Notes under the pieces: model-generated | The model's input: only the letters and a program-made list of their open reading frames with translations | Told to the model about the DNA's origin: nothing | Databases searched by the model: none | Source: Bacteroidetes bacterium 2013_40CM_41_45 | Lineage (GTDB): Bacteria; Bacteroidota; Bacteroidia; AKYH767-A; 2013-40CM-41-45 | Reading direction: 5' to 3' | Length of the DNA stretch: 64,000 nt | Assembly (NCBI GenBank): GCA_002215675.1 | Contig: NGFH01000009.1 | Coordinates: forward strand, 609,501 to 673,500 | Made by a program: the position numbers and the translations under genes | In this document: piece after piece, positions 8,738 to 16,306 of the stretch | How the letters are laid out: each line of letters starts with the position of its first letter | How positions within the stretch are numbered: the first letter of the stretch is position 1

Positions 8738-9601
8738 ATGCGTCCGTTAAATATAACAAAACAAATTGCCAACAAAGAATCTGCAGCGCTCGATAAATAT
8801 CTGCAGGAGATAAACCGCGTGGATTTAATCACCGCTGAGGAGGAGGTCCTGCTTGCACAAAAAATAAAAGAGGGAGATGAGAGAGCTATGGAAAAACTTA
8901 CCAAGGCAAATCTGCGCTTTGTAGTTTCCGTTGCCAAGCAATACCAAAACCAGGGTTTGCCGCTGGCCGACCTTATCAATGAAGGAAATATTGGCCTGGT
9001 AAAAGCAGCAAAAAAGTTTGATGGAACGCGCGGGTTTAAATTAATTTCTTATGCCGTATGGTGGATTCGTCAGTCCATTCAGAATGCCATTGACGAGCAT
9101 AGCCGCCTGGTTCGCCTGCCCTCAGCTAAATCGGATATGATTAAAAAAATCCGGAAGGCTTCTATGAAGCTGGAACAGAAATTTCAGCGTGAACCTTCAT
9201 ACGAAGAAGTCGAAATGCAAATTTCTCTTCCTGCAAAAACCATTGGCAACCTGATGAATAACCCGGCCAGGCAAGTATCTATAGATGCGCCGATAGCAGG
9301 GAGTGACAGCCTTACTCTTTCGGATGTGATAGAAGATAAAAACAGCAAAAATGCCGAGCAGGAACTTTTCAATGAATCACTAAAAAAAGAATTAGAAACT
9401 ATTCTTTCTGCGCTACCTTCTGACGAAGGAAATGTGTTGCGCCTTTTCTTTGGGTTGAATGGCAAACAACCTATGACCTTTGCAGAAATAAGTATTCAAT
9501 TGGGATACACACCCGAACAAATAGGGCCTATAAAAGAAAAAGCGCTACAAAGGTTAAAACATAATTCGCGCTGTAAATCATTAAAAGAGTACCTCGCGTA
9601 A
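8738..9601 (+). CDS. RpoD-like (group 2-type) RNA polymerase sigma factor
   Basis: The 287-residue protein has sigma-70 regions 1.2 to 4: LDKYLQEINRVDLITAEEE, the core-binding region NLRFVVSVAKQYQNQG, the -10-binding region GFKLISYAVWWIRQS, and region 4. The start is ATG 8738, because MRPLNITKQI corresponds to the normal start of Bacteroidota RpoD; 37 upstream in-frame codons from 8627 look unlike the family. Region 4.2 reads TPEQIGPIKEKALQRL, where housekeeping RpoD has TRERVRQIKEKAIRRL, so the residues that normally contact the -33/-35 DNA are replaced. It is therefore more likely a paralogous group 2 sigma factor than the main RpoD. Confidence 0.9.
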   Translation: MRPLNITKQIANKESAALDKYLQEINRVDLITAEEEVLLAQKIKEGDERAMEKLTKANLRFVVSVAKQYQNQGLPLADLINEGNIGLVKAAKKFDGTRGFKLISYAVWWIRQSIQNAIDEHSRLVRLPSAKSDMIKKIRKASMKLEQKFQREPSYEEVEMQISLPAKTIGNLMNNPARQVSIDAPIAGSDSLTLSDVIEDKNSKNAEQELFNESLKKELETILSALPSDEGNVLRLFFGLNGKQPMTFAEISIQLGYTPEQIGPIKEKALQRLKHNSRCKSLKEYLA

Positions 9602-9618
9602 ACGCAGGTAAATACAAA

Positions 9619-11646
9619 TTATCTTTTTAAAACGCGCCAGGTTCGTTTCTTTTGGTTCTGCGAAACAGAAACAAAATATATCCCCGAAGAAATTTTTGTA
9701 AGAGCATTTATAGAATACTCATACCCTACGTGCTCTATTTTTATATTATCTGCATAAAATAATTTTCCCTCTATATTGGTGAGAGAAATTGCCGCCGGTG
9801 AAATAGTGTTCTCAAAACGTATATTTAATTTTTCACTGAAAGGATTGGGATAAATAAAAATCTCATCAGCGCTTTCTTTAATGTTCACCATCTTAACACC
9901 GATGACTTTTGTGGTTCCGTCATAATCGGTTTGCGAAAGGCGGTAATAGTTATTACCAACAGCAGGGCTCATATCGCAATAGGAATAAGCATTTTTTGTT
10001 GTCCTGGTACCTGCTCCGTTAATCTTTGCAAGCTCGGTAAACTCAAGAGCATCGTTACTTCTTGACAAGGTAAAATAATTGTTATTAACCTCTGATGCTG
10101 TTGCCCACTCAAGCTGCACGGAGTGGCTGAATTCTTTGGCTGAGAAATCAATTAATGTAACAGGTAATACAGAGCTACCGATTGTAATAATGGAACTCAC
10201 AATTTGTTTTCTTCCGCATGCATCCGTAATCACACATTTAAGCACCCCTGTAGTGGGAGAGGCGACAATTGGCGAGGTAAAGTTGGTGGTATCTTTCGCA
10301 GCATTCGCAAAGCTTCCGCCTACGGTGGAAGTCCATGCGAATGTATAAGGCGGGGTTCCTGAATTTACATTCACCAATACCTGCGATGTTTCATTACCGA
10401 TTAACGAAGACGGAATAGTATAATTCAACACAACGACTTGCTTTAAACTTCCTGCCACCAATAAATAATTAAAAAATGCGCGCTGGGCTGCTACTTTTTC
10501 TGCTGTAGTTCCGTTTCCATCTATGTCGTGCCCGGCTTCATACATTACATATCCGTTGTTTGCGTTACCATATGCTCGTCCGTATACCATTAATGCCCCT
10601 TCGTTGGGTGAAGCTCCGTCCGAGGTGGTTACTAATCTTTTTGTTGTGCCTCTCCATGCTCCCGTTGTTTGCGGTATGTACCACTTTTCAGAACCTCCGT
10701 TTGTAGCTCCGTCCATCGTACCCATAAACTGCATTACGGGGTCAGTCGGATAATTATGTGTATACGGTGCAGTAGGATTACCTGCGTGCGTTTGTGTAAC
10801 ACCAGCGCCGCATTTACCACTGCTATAACATTGAAGCCCGTTGGTGGAGAGATAATCTAATTGCTGAAAAGGAGAAGACGTATTGGTAACGCCTTCCATC
10901 ACGCTTACAGCATGACACTCTGACCAGATAGATGACTTTTGAGCCGTTACAAAATTGTAGAGAGGAGAGTGAGTGCTCCATAGGGGGTCTCCATGCGGGT
11001 TTATCCAAATGTCGTGGCAGGAAGTAAGTTGTGTCGGGTCGCCTATATCATAAGAAGTTGCCGGTAGAGCTGCGTTAGTATAATAACCCGTGATAATATT
11101 TTGATTGTTCGACAGGTTATCAATCATAGCCTTTGGAAAATAGGTTAATGTAGCATACACAGGAACCGTAATAGCGCCTGCTGTATAAACTCCCTGCACC
11201 CCCTGGCCTTGCCAGTATGTGATGCGTGTCGTCACGCTAGACGTAATATCTTCAGCGCGAATTATAAATGTGCCGCCTTTATAATCAATTCCATTATACG
11301 TAAAATCCGCACCGTCTTTTACCTTGCTTGAATTAATAACCCATTTTACCGGCACGTTGTAATTATAAATAAGGTCATACAACATACCGTATGGCTTTAG
11401 GCCATTGGCATATGTTTGCGGGGTAATACCCATATTAATAATAAATGAGCCGCTCGATAAGGTCTCATCAGAAGTAGCGTATACCCCTGTGGGCGACATT
11501 AAATTAAAGTACCCGAAAAAGAGAATAAAGGCAACAACTGAAGCTGCGCTATAGATGAATCCTCTTTGACGCATAGCCTTTAGCAATCGCATCTTCAGCG
11601 TCATTCTCTGGCGATAAATAAGGCGAATCCTTGGTCTTTGATACAT
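9619..11646 (-). CDS. T9SS cargo protein with C-terminal type A sorting domain
   Basis: The 675-residue protein starts with an unusually long basic segment (MYQRPRIRLIYRQRM..., eight Arg and two Lys within 28 residues), then a hydrophobic helix (about 30-48). Residues 60-400 form a large extracellular region of unrecognised family with Cys residues (SCHDIWINPHGDP, SECHAVSVMEG) and an acidic HDIDGNGT motif. Residues 410-490 look like an immunoglobulin/PKD-type domain (VNVNSGTPPYTFAWTS). The C-terminus (590-675) is a type IX sorting domain with YPNPF and a final ISSGIYFVSVSQ...RRVLKR-like end. The protein should cross the outer membrane by T9SS. Its activity is unknown. Confidence 0.88.
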   Translation of the reverse strand: MYQRPRIRLIYRQRMTLKMRLLKAMRQRGFIYSAASVVAFILFFGYFNLMSPTGVYATSDETLSSGSFIINMGITPQTYANGLKPYGMLYDLIYNYNVPVKWVINSSKVKDGADFTYNGIDYKGGTFIIRAEDITSSVTTRITYWQGQGVQGVYTAGAITVPVYATLTYFPKAMIDNLSNNQNIITGYYTNAALPATSYDIGDPTQLTSCHDIWINPHGDPLWSTHSPLYNFVTAQKSSIWSECHAVSVMEGVTNTSSPFQQLDYLSTNGLQCYSSGKCGAGVTQTHAGNPTAPYTHNYPTDPVMQFMGTMDGATNGGSEKWYIPQTTGAWRGTTKRLVTTSDGASPNEGALMVYGRAYGNANNGYVMYEAGHDIDGNGTTAEKVAAQRAFFNYLLVAGSLKQVVVLNYTIPSSLIGNETSQVLVNVNSGTPPYTFAWTSTVGGSFANAAKDTTNFTSPIVASPTTGVLKCVITDACGRKQIVSSIITIGSSVLPVTLIDFSAKEFSHSVQLEWATASEVNNNYFTLSRSNDALEFTELAKINGAGTRTTKNAYSYCDMSPAVGNNYYRLSQTDYDGTTKVIGVKMVNIKESADEIFIYPNPFSEKLNIRFENTISPAAISLTNIEGKLFYADNIKIEHVGYEYSINALTKISSGIYFVSVSQNQKKRTWRVLKR

Positions 11647-11986
11647 GGGTAGTAAACATATTTGCAGCGCAATTATACTTTAGAAAATCTCGGCCCGTTT
11701 AGTCAAAATGAATTAAAATCTTACATCGGGCGATGGGGGTTTTTTGAAAGAAAAAATTACTTAAAAAAATAAACACAACTCGCGCTGTAAAGCATTAAAG
11801 AATTCCTTGTAAAATTTTAAGAGACTCTTCCGTTTTATCTTCTTTTAGTATTTCTCGCTCTTCTGAACAAAAGGAATTGCAACTATTTGCCGGGATTGTC
11901 ATACAAATCATGACATCATAATTCATATAAATACTATTGTCCCCGGGGTATCGTTTGCCGTTGATTTGCATCCAAGTAAATAATAA
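11647..11986. other. Divergent intergenic region between two T9SS cargo genes
   Basis: This 340-bp AT-rich spacer separates divergent genes and must hold both promoters. A perfect inverted repeat TGTCAT-N7-ATGACA lies at 11897-11915. Near 11953 TATCGTTTG is one base longer than a TAnnTTTG -7 box and could serve the + strand gene. No reading frame of note is present. Confidence 0.5.
11897..11915. promoter_or_regulatory. Inverted repeat TGTCAT-N7-ATGACA, possible operator
   Basis: Two perfect 6-bp half sites are separated by 7 bp (19 bp in all), 72 bp before the first ATG of the downstream gene. The size suits a dimeric helix-turn-helix regulator. The half site resembles that at 16205-16226 (ATGACG/CGTCAT), where the spacing is 10 bp. 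Role inferred from symmetry and position only. Confidence 0.35.
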
Positions 11987-13090
11987 ATGAACCTGATAAT
12001 AATCTTAAAACAAATGAACTCAATGAGAAGACAAATGTACAGGAGCAGCATGCGGCCCAGGATGGTGCTTCGCCCCCGCCTACGTATGAGATTAAAGCGT
12101 AAGTTAATAATAGGCGGATTCGCCCTGCTCCTGAATTCTGCTTTGGTGTTTGCTTATTTCTTTTTTATAAAAACGGATAAATCGAGTGCCAGCCAGATGC
12201 TGGATGGAAGTTCAGGCAATTGGAATGCAGCTTCCACCTGGACAGCAGGCAGAGTTCCTGCAAGTAATGATACGGTCACCATTACGGCAGGTAATACAGT
12301 AACTATACCTACTTCTACAGCGGTGTATACTAACATGAAAATTATTGTATACGGAACGCTTCACATCACCGCCGGAAAAAAACTTTTATTGTGTAACGGA
12401 ATGATTGATGTAATGGCAGGCGGATTTATCGTTGGAGATAATGGAGGAAGCATGGTTGATATATGCGCTGTCACCGCATGGGATGGTGCGATGCCCGGCG
12501 CAGGGCCTATGGAGATTGGCTCCACGGTGCTTCCGGTAACGCTCGCATATTTTAAAGCAGAGAGCGCAAACAACGGAACTATAAATCTATCCTGGCAAAC
12601 TGCCAGCGAGGTTAACTGCGATTATTTTTCCGTAGAACGCTCTATTAACGGCAGCGACTTTGAGAGCATATCTAAAATTAAAGGCGGGGGAAACAGTTCT
12701 ACTGCTTTGCAGTATTCTTATATTGACGACAACCCGCACAGCCCCGTTTCTTATTACCGCCTCAGGCAGGTTGACTTTGACGGAAAATCAGAAACGTTCA
12801 GGATTGTTTCAGTAAATCTAAATCCTGTGCACGAGCTGGTGGTTTATCCCAACCCGGTTTCTACAGGAGAATCAGCAACGATACAGATACCTGCAGAAAA
12901 TGAAAATACATTGCAGGTATCCGTTATGGATGCTCAGGGCAAAAAAATATTTTCACAGCTTATTGAAAAGGAAAACGCATCGGATAATATGATACGTTTT
13001 GTAACTGAAAAATTTCCTGCCACAGGCACATATTTTATTAGTGCTTCGGGGTTAACCAACAAATATCTTAAGAAAATAATTGTGCTGTAA
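11987..13090 (+). CDS. T9SS cargo protein with Arg/Met-rich N-terminus
   Basis: The 367-residue protein opens with a basic segment (about 44 residues) holding at least ten Arg and six Met, followed by one hydrophobic helix (IIGGFALLLNSALVFAYFFF). Residues 70-160 have the SGNWNAASTWTAGRVPASNDTV pattern typical of beta-helical G8/adhesin-like repeats in Bacteroidota. The C-terminal part has a fibronectin-like module (LSWQTASEVNCDYFSVERS) and a type A sorting domain (VVYPNPVSTGE, then TGTYFISASG). Several in-frame ATGs (11987, 12014, 12023) make the exact start uncertain. It shares layout with the divergent neighbour and is probably a surface protein. Confidence 0.85.
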   Translation: MNLIIILKQMNSMRRQMYRSSMRPRMVLRPRLRMRLKRKLIIGGFALLLNSALVFAYFFFIKTDKSSASQMLDGSSGNWNAASTWTAGRVPASNDTVTITAGNTVTIPTSTAVYTNMKIIVYGTLHITAGKKLLLCNGMIDVMAGGFIVGDNGGSMVDICAVTAWDGAMPGAGPMEIGSTVLPVTLAYFKAESANNGTINLSWQTASEVNCDYFSVERSINGSDFESISKIKGGGNSSTALQYSYIDDNPHSPVSYYRLRQVDFDGKSETFRIVSVNLNPVHELVVYPNPVSTGESATIQIPAENENTLQVSVMDAQGKKIFSQLIEKENASDNMIRFVTEKFPATGTYFISASGLTNKYLKKIIVL

Positions 13091-13111
13091 CAAGGCATAC
13101 TTATACTTTGC

Positions 13112-13137
13112 AAGCCCCCAGCTCTCGGGGGCTTTTT
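13112..13137 (+). terminator. Rho-independent terminator
   Basis: AAGCCCCC and GGGGGCTT form a perfect 8-bp stem with a 7-nt loop, followed by TTT, 21 bp after the stop of the T9SS cargo gene. This is a classical intrinsic terminator. Confidence 0.85.
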
Positions 13138-13154
13138 CATTTTATCGAGCCATG

Positions 13155-13205
13155 TCATAAAAGGCGCTCCCCCTTTGGGAAAAAATTTAGGATGGGGTGG
13201 ATGTT
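13155..13205. repeat. Degenerate REP-like element
   Basis: The stretch GGCGCTCCCCCTTTGGGA followed by GGATGGGGTGG has the CCCCC-TTT-GGG core and the flanking CCACCCC (minus strand) seen in the interspersed REP-like elements at 48993 and 49383. It looks like a decayed copy. Assignment rests on resemblance to those copies. Confidence 0.4.
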
Positions 13206-13207
13206 TT

Positions 13208-13283
13208 AGTAGCCACACATTTCTACCCGTACTTCTTTCCGTCCCGCTTTCGTGGCGCAAGGCGCCACTCAATCGGGGCTAGT
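13208..13283 (-). other. Structured intergenic element (nested palindromes)
   Basis: Nested inverted repeats are visible: an outer pair TAGCC (13210-13214) with GGCTA (13277-13281), a middle pair CCCG (13243-13246) with CGGG (13274-13277), and a perfect inner hairpin GTGGCGC-AAG-GCGCCAC (13252-13268). On the minus strand it reads TAGCCCCGATTGAGTGGC... and later AAAGCGGGA. From memory, elements of this kind recur between genes in Bacteroidota, but I cannot confirm it here. It may be a structured RNA or a mobile palindromic element. The rest of 13284-13468 shows nothing I can name. Confidence 0.45.
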
Positions 13284-13468
13284 TTAGCAGCGGCCGGAAG
13301 TCGAACTATCTAATATTGTCCCGTTGTTGTCCATGTAGTGCAAAGGTTATTTGCAGTTGGTTTCTGCAACAAAAGGATTTATCAAGGTAAATCTTTCATC
13401 TTGCTTTTAATCCAAAGACAACAAAGAACTGACAAACTCCGTACATAGAGACCTTTTTAAATTACTGA

Positions 13469-14083
13469 ATGAAAAAAATAAGAGTACGAAAGATTATTCT
13501 TTTCTCGCTGCTGGTAATTATTTTCACCGGGATATCTTTATTGTTCTGGTATAACGAATGGGTATACAGCTTACCTACCCCTGTTCCCAAGAATTATCGC
13601 AACATTGAAAAGGGAGATTACATTGACATTGACCAGGCACTAAAAGCAGAAAAAAACAAGCCCGTCTTTCTCCATTTTTTTAATCCTTCCTGTCCCTGCT
13701 CAAAATTTAATATCCCTCATTTCAAATCCTTAGTAAAACAATATGGCAGCAAAGCAACATTTGCCGTAGCGGTTGTAAGCAAGGATAATTACACTGAGAA
13801 AGAAATTCAAGATAAGTTTGATTTAACGATACCGGTCTTATTTGATAAATCTTTAGCAGCTTCATGCGGAGTGTATTCTACTCCGCAGGCAGTAATTCTT
13901 GATGGGGAGCATAAGCTTTATTTCAGGGGCAACTATAATAAGAGCCGCTATTGCACCGAGAAAAAAAGTAATTACGCCCAGATGGCTATGGATTCGCTGC
14001 TGGCAAATAATCCCGAACCAAAATTCAGCCAGGCAGCATTAAAGGCGTACGGATGCGAGCTGCCTTCTAACTGCAAAAAATAA
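13469..14083 (+). CDS. Membrane-anchored thioredoxin-fold protein
   Basis: The 204-residue protein has a basic N-terminus and one hydrophobic helix (about 9-28), then a thioredoxin-like domain at 55-180: PVFLHFFNPSCPCSKFN with a CPC motif instead of CxxC, a strand FAVAVVSKDN, and the cis-proline region VYSTPQAVILDGEHKLYFRG. It faces the periplasm. CPC in place of CxxC suggests an unusual redox centre or metal binding. The family resembles AhpC/TSA- and SCO-like reductases. Two more Cys lie near the C-terminus (GCELPSNCKK). It lies 32 bp before a histidine kinase gene and may belong to its operon. Confidence 0.8.
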   Translation: MKKIRVRKIILFSLLVIIFTGISLLFWYNEWVYSLPTPVPKNYRNIEKGDYIDIDQALKAEKNKPVFLHFFNPSCPCSKFNIPHFKSLVKQYGSKATFAVAVVSKDNYTEKEIQDKFDLTIPVLFDKSLAASCGVYSTPQAVILDGEHKLYFRGNYNKSRYCTEKKSNYAQMAMDSLLANNPEPKFSQAALKAYGCELPSNCKK

Positions 14084-14115
14084 AAATAGAAAAGCTAAAA
14101 AACACTCAGCAAAAA

Positions 14116-15402
14116 ATGGAACAAAAAAAACACCTGGAGCTGGTTCTTGATGAAATAAGACATAAATCCGACCGTCTGATGGACTATTTTCTCATCAGTT
14201 ATTTTATTGTGGGTTTACTGCTTGCCTTCTTTTACAGTACATGGCTTGTAGCTATTGGCGTGGGCGGATTGTCACTGATAGCATATTATTCCTCAAGACA
14301 TCTTTTACCTGAATCAAATCTTTATCAATATATAGTGAGTGTAGTATTTGGAATTTTTATGGCACAGTTTATTTACCAGATGCACGGACTGTTCGAGATG
14401 CACTTTATTGCTTTCATCAGCAGCGCCATGCTTATCGCTTATCAAAACTGGAAGCTCCAGATTCCTATCACATTGTTTGTAGTTATGCATCATGCCGCGT
14501 TTGGTTATCTCCAGTTTATCGGTTACGACAAAATATATTTTACCCAGCTCGATTACATGAGCCTGCAAACCTTTATCATACACGCCTTGCTTGCAGCAGT
14601 CGTATTTTTCATTTGCGGACTGTGGGGATACCGGTTTAGGAAAAACACGATTAGCCATATAGAACAATCATTTGAAATAGGACGTCTGCAAATAGCAGAA
14701 GCGCAGAAAGAAGAACTGCTGAAAGCCAATACTGAATTAGATAAATTCGTCTACAGCGTTTCACATGACCTGCGTGCCCCCCTCACCTCTATGCTCGGTA
14801 TAGTTGAAATCTCTGAGTCCATTACAGAGCAAAATATTATCCGCGAGCAATTAGGCATGGTAAAAGGAAACATCCGCAAATTAGACGGATTTATCCTCGA
14901 CATTCTTGCCTACTCCCGAAATTCAAGGCTGGAAGTGAAGAAAGAAGAAATACATTTTAATGAATTGCTCAACGATATAACGAATAATCTTAAATTCATT
15001 GGCAGCACCAATCGTACGGTTGATATCAGGTGCAGCGTGAGCAACGGAGTACTTTTTAAATCAGACAAAAGCCGCCTGAACGTAATTCTGAATAATTTAA
15101 TTTCAAACTCTATCCGATACCAGGATCCCGGTGCGGAAACCCCTTATGTGGACATCCGGGTAAATGTTTCTGCACATGCAGCCGAAATAGTAGTTAAAGA
15201 TAACGGCATCGGCATCAGCAAGGAACATCAGCCCAAAATTTTTGAAATGTTTTATCGCGTGTCAGAAAATTCCGTTGGCTCCGGGTTGGGATTATTTATC
15301 GTTAAGGAAAGCATTGAAAAGCTTAAAGGAAGCATTGCACTGCAATCCGAATTAGGGCAGGGAACCATATTTAATATTCACATTCCAAATAATTTAAACT
15401 AA
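14116..15402 (+). CDS. Multi-pass membrane sensor histidine kinase
   Basis: The 428-residue protein has about six membrane helices in residues 22-180, then a coiled linker and a HisKA/HATPase kinase core. The sensor includes HGLFEMHFIAFISSAMLIAYQNWK and FVVMHHAAFGYLQ, a pattern also found in membrane modules of some chemotaxis receptors. The phosphoacceptor is His217 in SVSHDLRAPLTS. DNGIGISKEHQPKIFEMFYR and GSGLGLFIVKE are the ATP-binding boxes. The core is nearly the same as in the kinase at 17537, so the two are paralogues. The receiver gene 11 bp downstream is the likely partner. Confidence 0.93.
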   Translation: MEQKKHLELVLDEIRHKSDRLMDYFLISYFIVGLLLAFFYSTWLVAIGVGGLSLIAYYSSRHLLPESNLYQYIVSVVFGIFMAQFIYQMHGLFEMHFIAFISSAMLIAYQNWKLQIPITLFVVMHHAAFGYLQFIGYDKIYFTQLDYMSLQTFIIHALLAAVVFFICGLWGYRFRKNTISHIEQSFEIGRLQIAEAQKEELLKANTELDKFVYSVSHDLRAPLTSMLGIVEISESITEQNIIREQLGMVKGNIRKLDGFILDILAYSRNSRLEVKKEEIHFNELLNDITNNLKFIGSTNRTVDIRCSVSNGVLFKSDKSRLNVILNNLISNSIRYQDPGAETPYVDIRVNVSAHAAEIVVKDNGIGISKEHQPKIFEMFYRVSENSVGSGLGLFIVKESIEKLKGSIALQSELGQGTIFNIHIPNNLN

Positions 15403-15413
15403 TCAAAGAAGAT

Positions 15414-15827
15414 ATGAGCAAGCTAAACGGAAAATACATTTATAAAAAGGTAATGGTCATTGACGACAGCGAAGCAGACCGCTATGTTGCATCGTATAAT
15501 ATCAAAAGACATTACTTTGCCGAGGAAGTAATTTTAAAAGATTCGGCAAAAAGTGCGTTGGAATACCTGAGGTCATCTGCCGAAATGCCCGGCAACCTGC
15601 CACATTATATTTTTCTCGATATCCGCATGCCCGATATTGACGGCTTTGCTTTTCTCGATGAATACGAAAAGCTTCCGGAAACTGTAAAAAAAACCTGCAT
15701 CATTATGATGCTTTCTTCATCACTGAATCCTGAAGACCATCAAAGAGCTGAGCAAAATAAATTCGTCACCCGGTTCCTTAATAAACCGCTCGATAAAGAG
15801 AAATTGGAAATCTTAACAATACAATAG
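15414..15827 (+). CDS. Single-domain response regulator
   Basis: The 137-residue lone receiver has VMVIDDSEADRY (acidic pair), phosphoacceptor Asp in YIFLDIRMPDIDGF near residue 66 and the conserved Lys in RFLNKPLDKE near 125. It starts 11 bp after the kinase stop and is closely similar to the receiver at 19307, which also follows a kinase of the same type. This suggests duplication of a kinase-receiver unit. No output domain is present, so it works through protein contact or as a phosphorelay step. Confidence 0.92.
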   Translation: MSKLNGKYIYKKVMVIDDSEADRYVASYNIKRHYFAEEVILKDSAKSALEYLRSSAEMPGNLPHYIFLDIRMPDIDGFAFLDEYEKLPETVKKTCIIMMLSSSLNPEDHQRAEQNKFVTRFLNKPLDKEKLEILTIQ

Positions 15828-15853
15828 CAATCACATAATATTTCCAGTGGTCT

Positions 15854-15882
15854 AAATGTTTCCCATCCTTAAACATTTTTTT
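15854..15882 (+). terminator. AT-rich intrinsic terminator
   Basis: AAATGTTT (15854-15861) and AAACATTT (15871-15878) form a perfect 8-bp stem with a 9-nt loop, followed by a T-run, 27 bp past the receiver stop. The stem has few GC pairs, so efficiency is uncertain. Confidence 0.55.
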
Positions 15883-16167
15883 AACTTTTTATCATTAATT
15901 CTTTCTAAAAAATACTGGGGTCTTTCCTAAATCGCATTAGGGTTTCCTTGGTTTTTTCTCCGCTAGTTTTTGCAAAACAATTACACTCTGAGATTCTTTT
16001 TTGAAATGCGTGCCTGACCTTTAAGAGGACTTTTTTCCTTTGCACCTCTCCCATCCGCTCTGAGCCCTTAAACAGCCGCTATTACAGGGGTTTTCAACCT
16101 TTTGTCTTTTAAAATGACTTCAAGGCTATCTTTTTTGAACTGCAATAAACCCAACATATTCAGGGAC

Positions 16168-16226
16168 TTGTAGTACTAATCACTACAAATACTTCTCGTC
16201 TGCGATGACGTTGTAATCCGCGTCAT
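16168..16226. promoter_or_regulatory. Two consecutive inverted repeats upstream of the pseudo-receiver
   Basis: TTGTAGT-N7-ACTACAA (16168-16188) is a perfect 7-bp inverted repeat. ATGACG-N10-CGTCAT (16205-16226) follows 16 bp later. Both lie 80-140 bp before the start at 16307. Their sizes suit dimeric regulators of the LuxR/NarL or other HTH type. No direct evidence of which protein binds. Confidence 0.4.
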
Positions 16227-16306
16227 TACTATTGTTCAAGGGGGCGCATCTTTGTTTGTTTGCACTATCAAATCGATAGAACAAAAACAAATCAACACGC
16301 AAAAAA

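Larger units (their letters stand above)
15828..16306. other. 479-bp intergenic region with terminator and two inverted repeats
   Basis: No gene is supported here. An AT-rich terminator hairpin lies at 15854-15882, and two inverted repeats at 16168-16188 and 16205-16226. A small CCTAA/TTAGG hairpin lies around 15929-15944. The region upstream of 16307 must hold the promoter of the pseudo-receiver, but no clear -7 box was found. Confidence 0.55.

Noticed and set aside
13284-13468. tRNA-like or small RNA gene
   Set aside because: A GTCGAAC-like string suggested a T-loop, but no cloverleaf arms or acceptor stem could be built.
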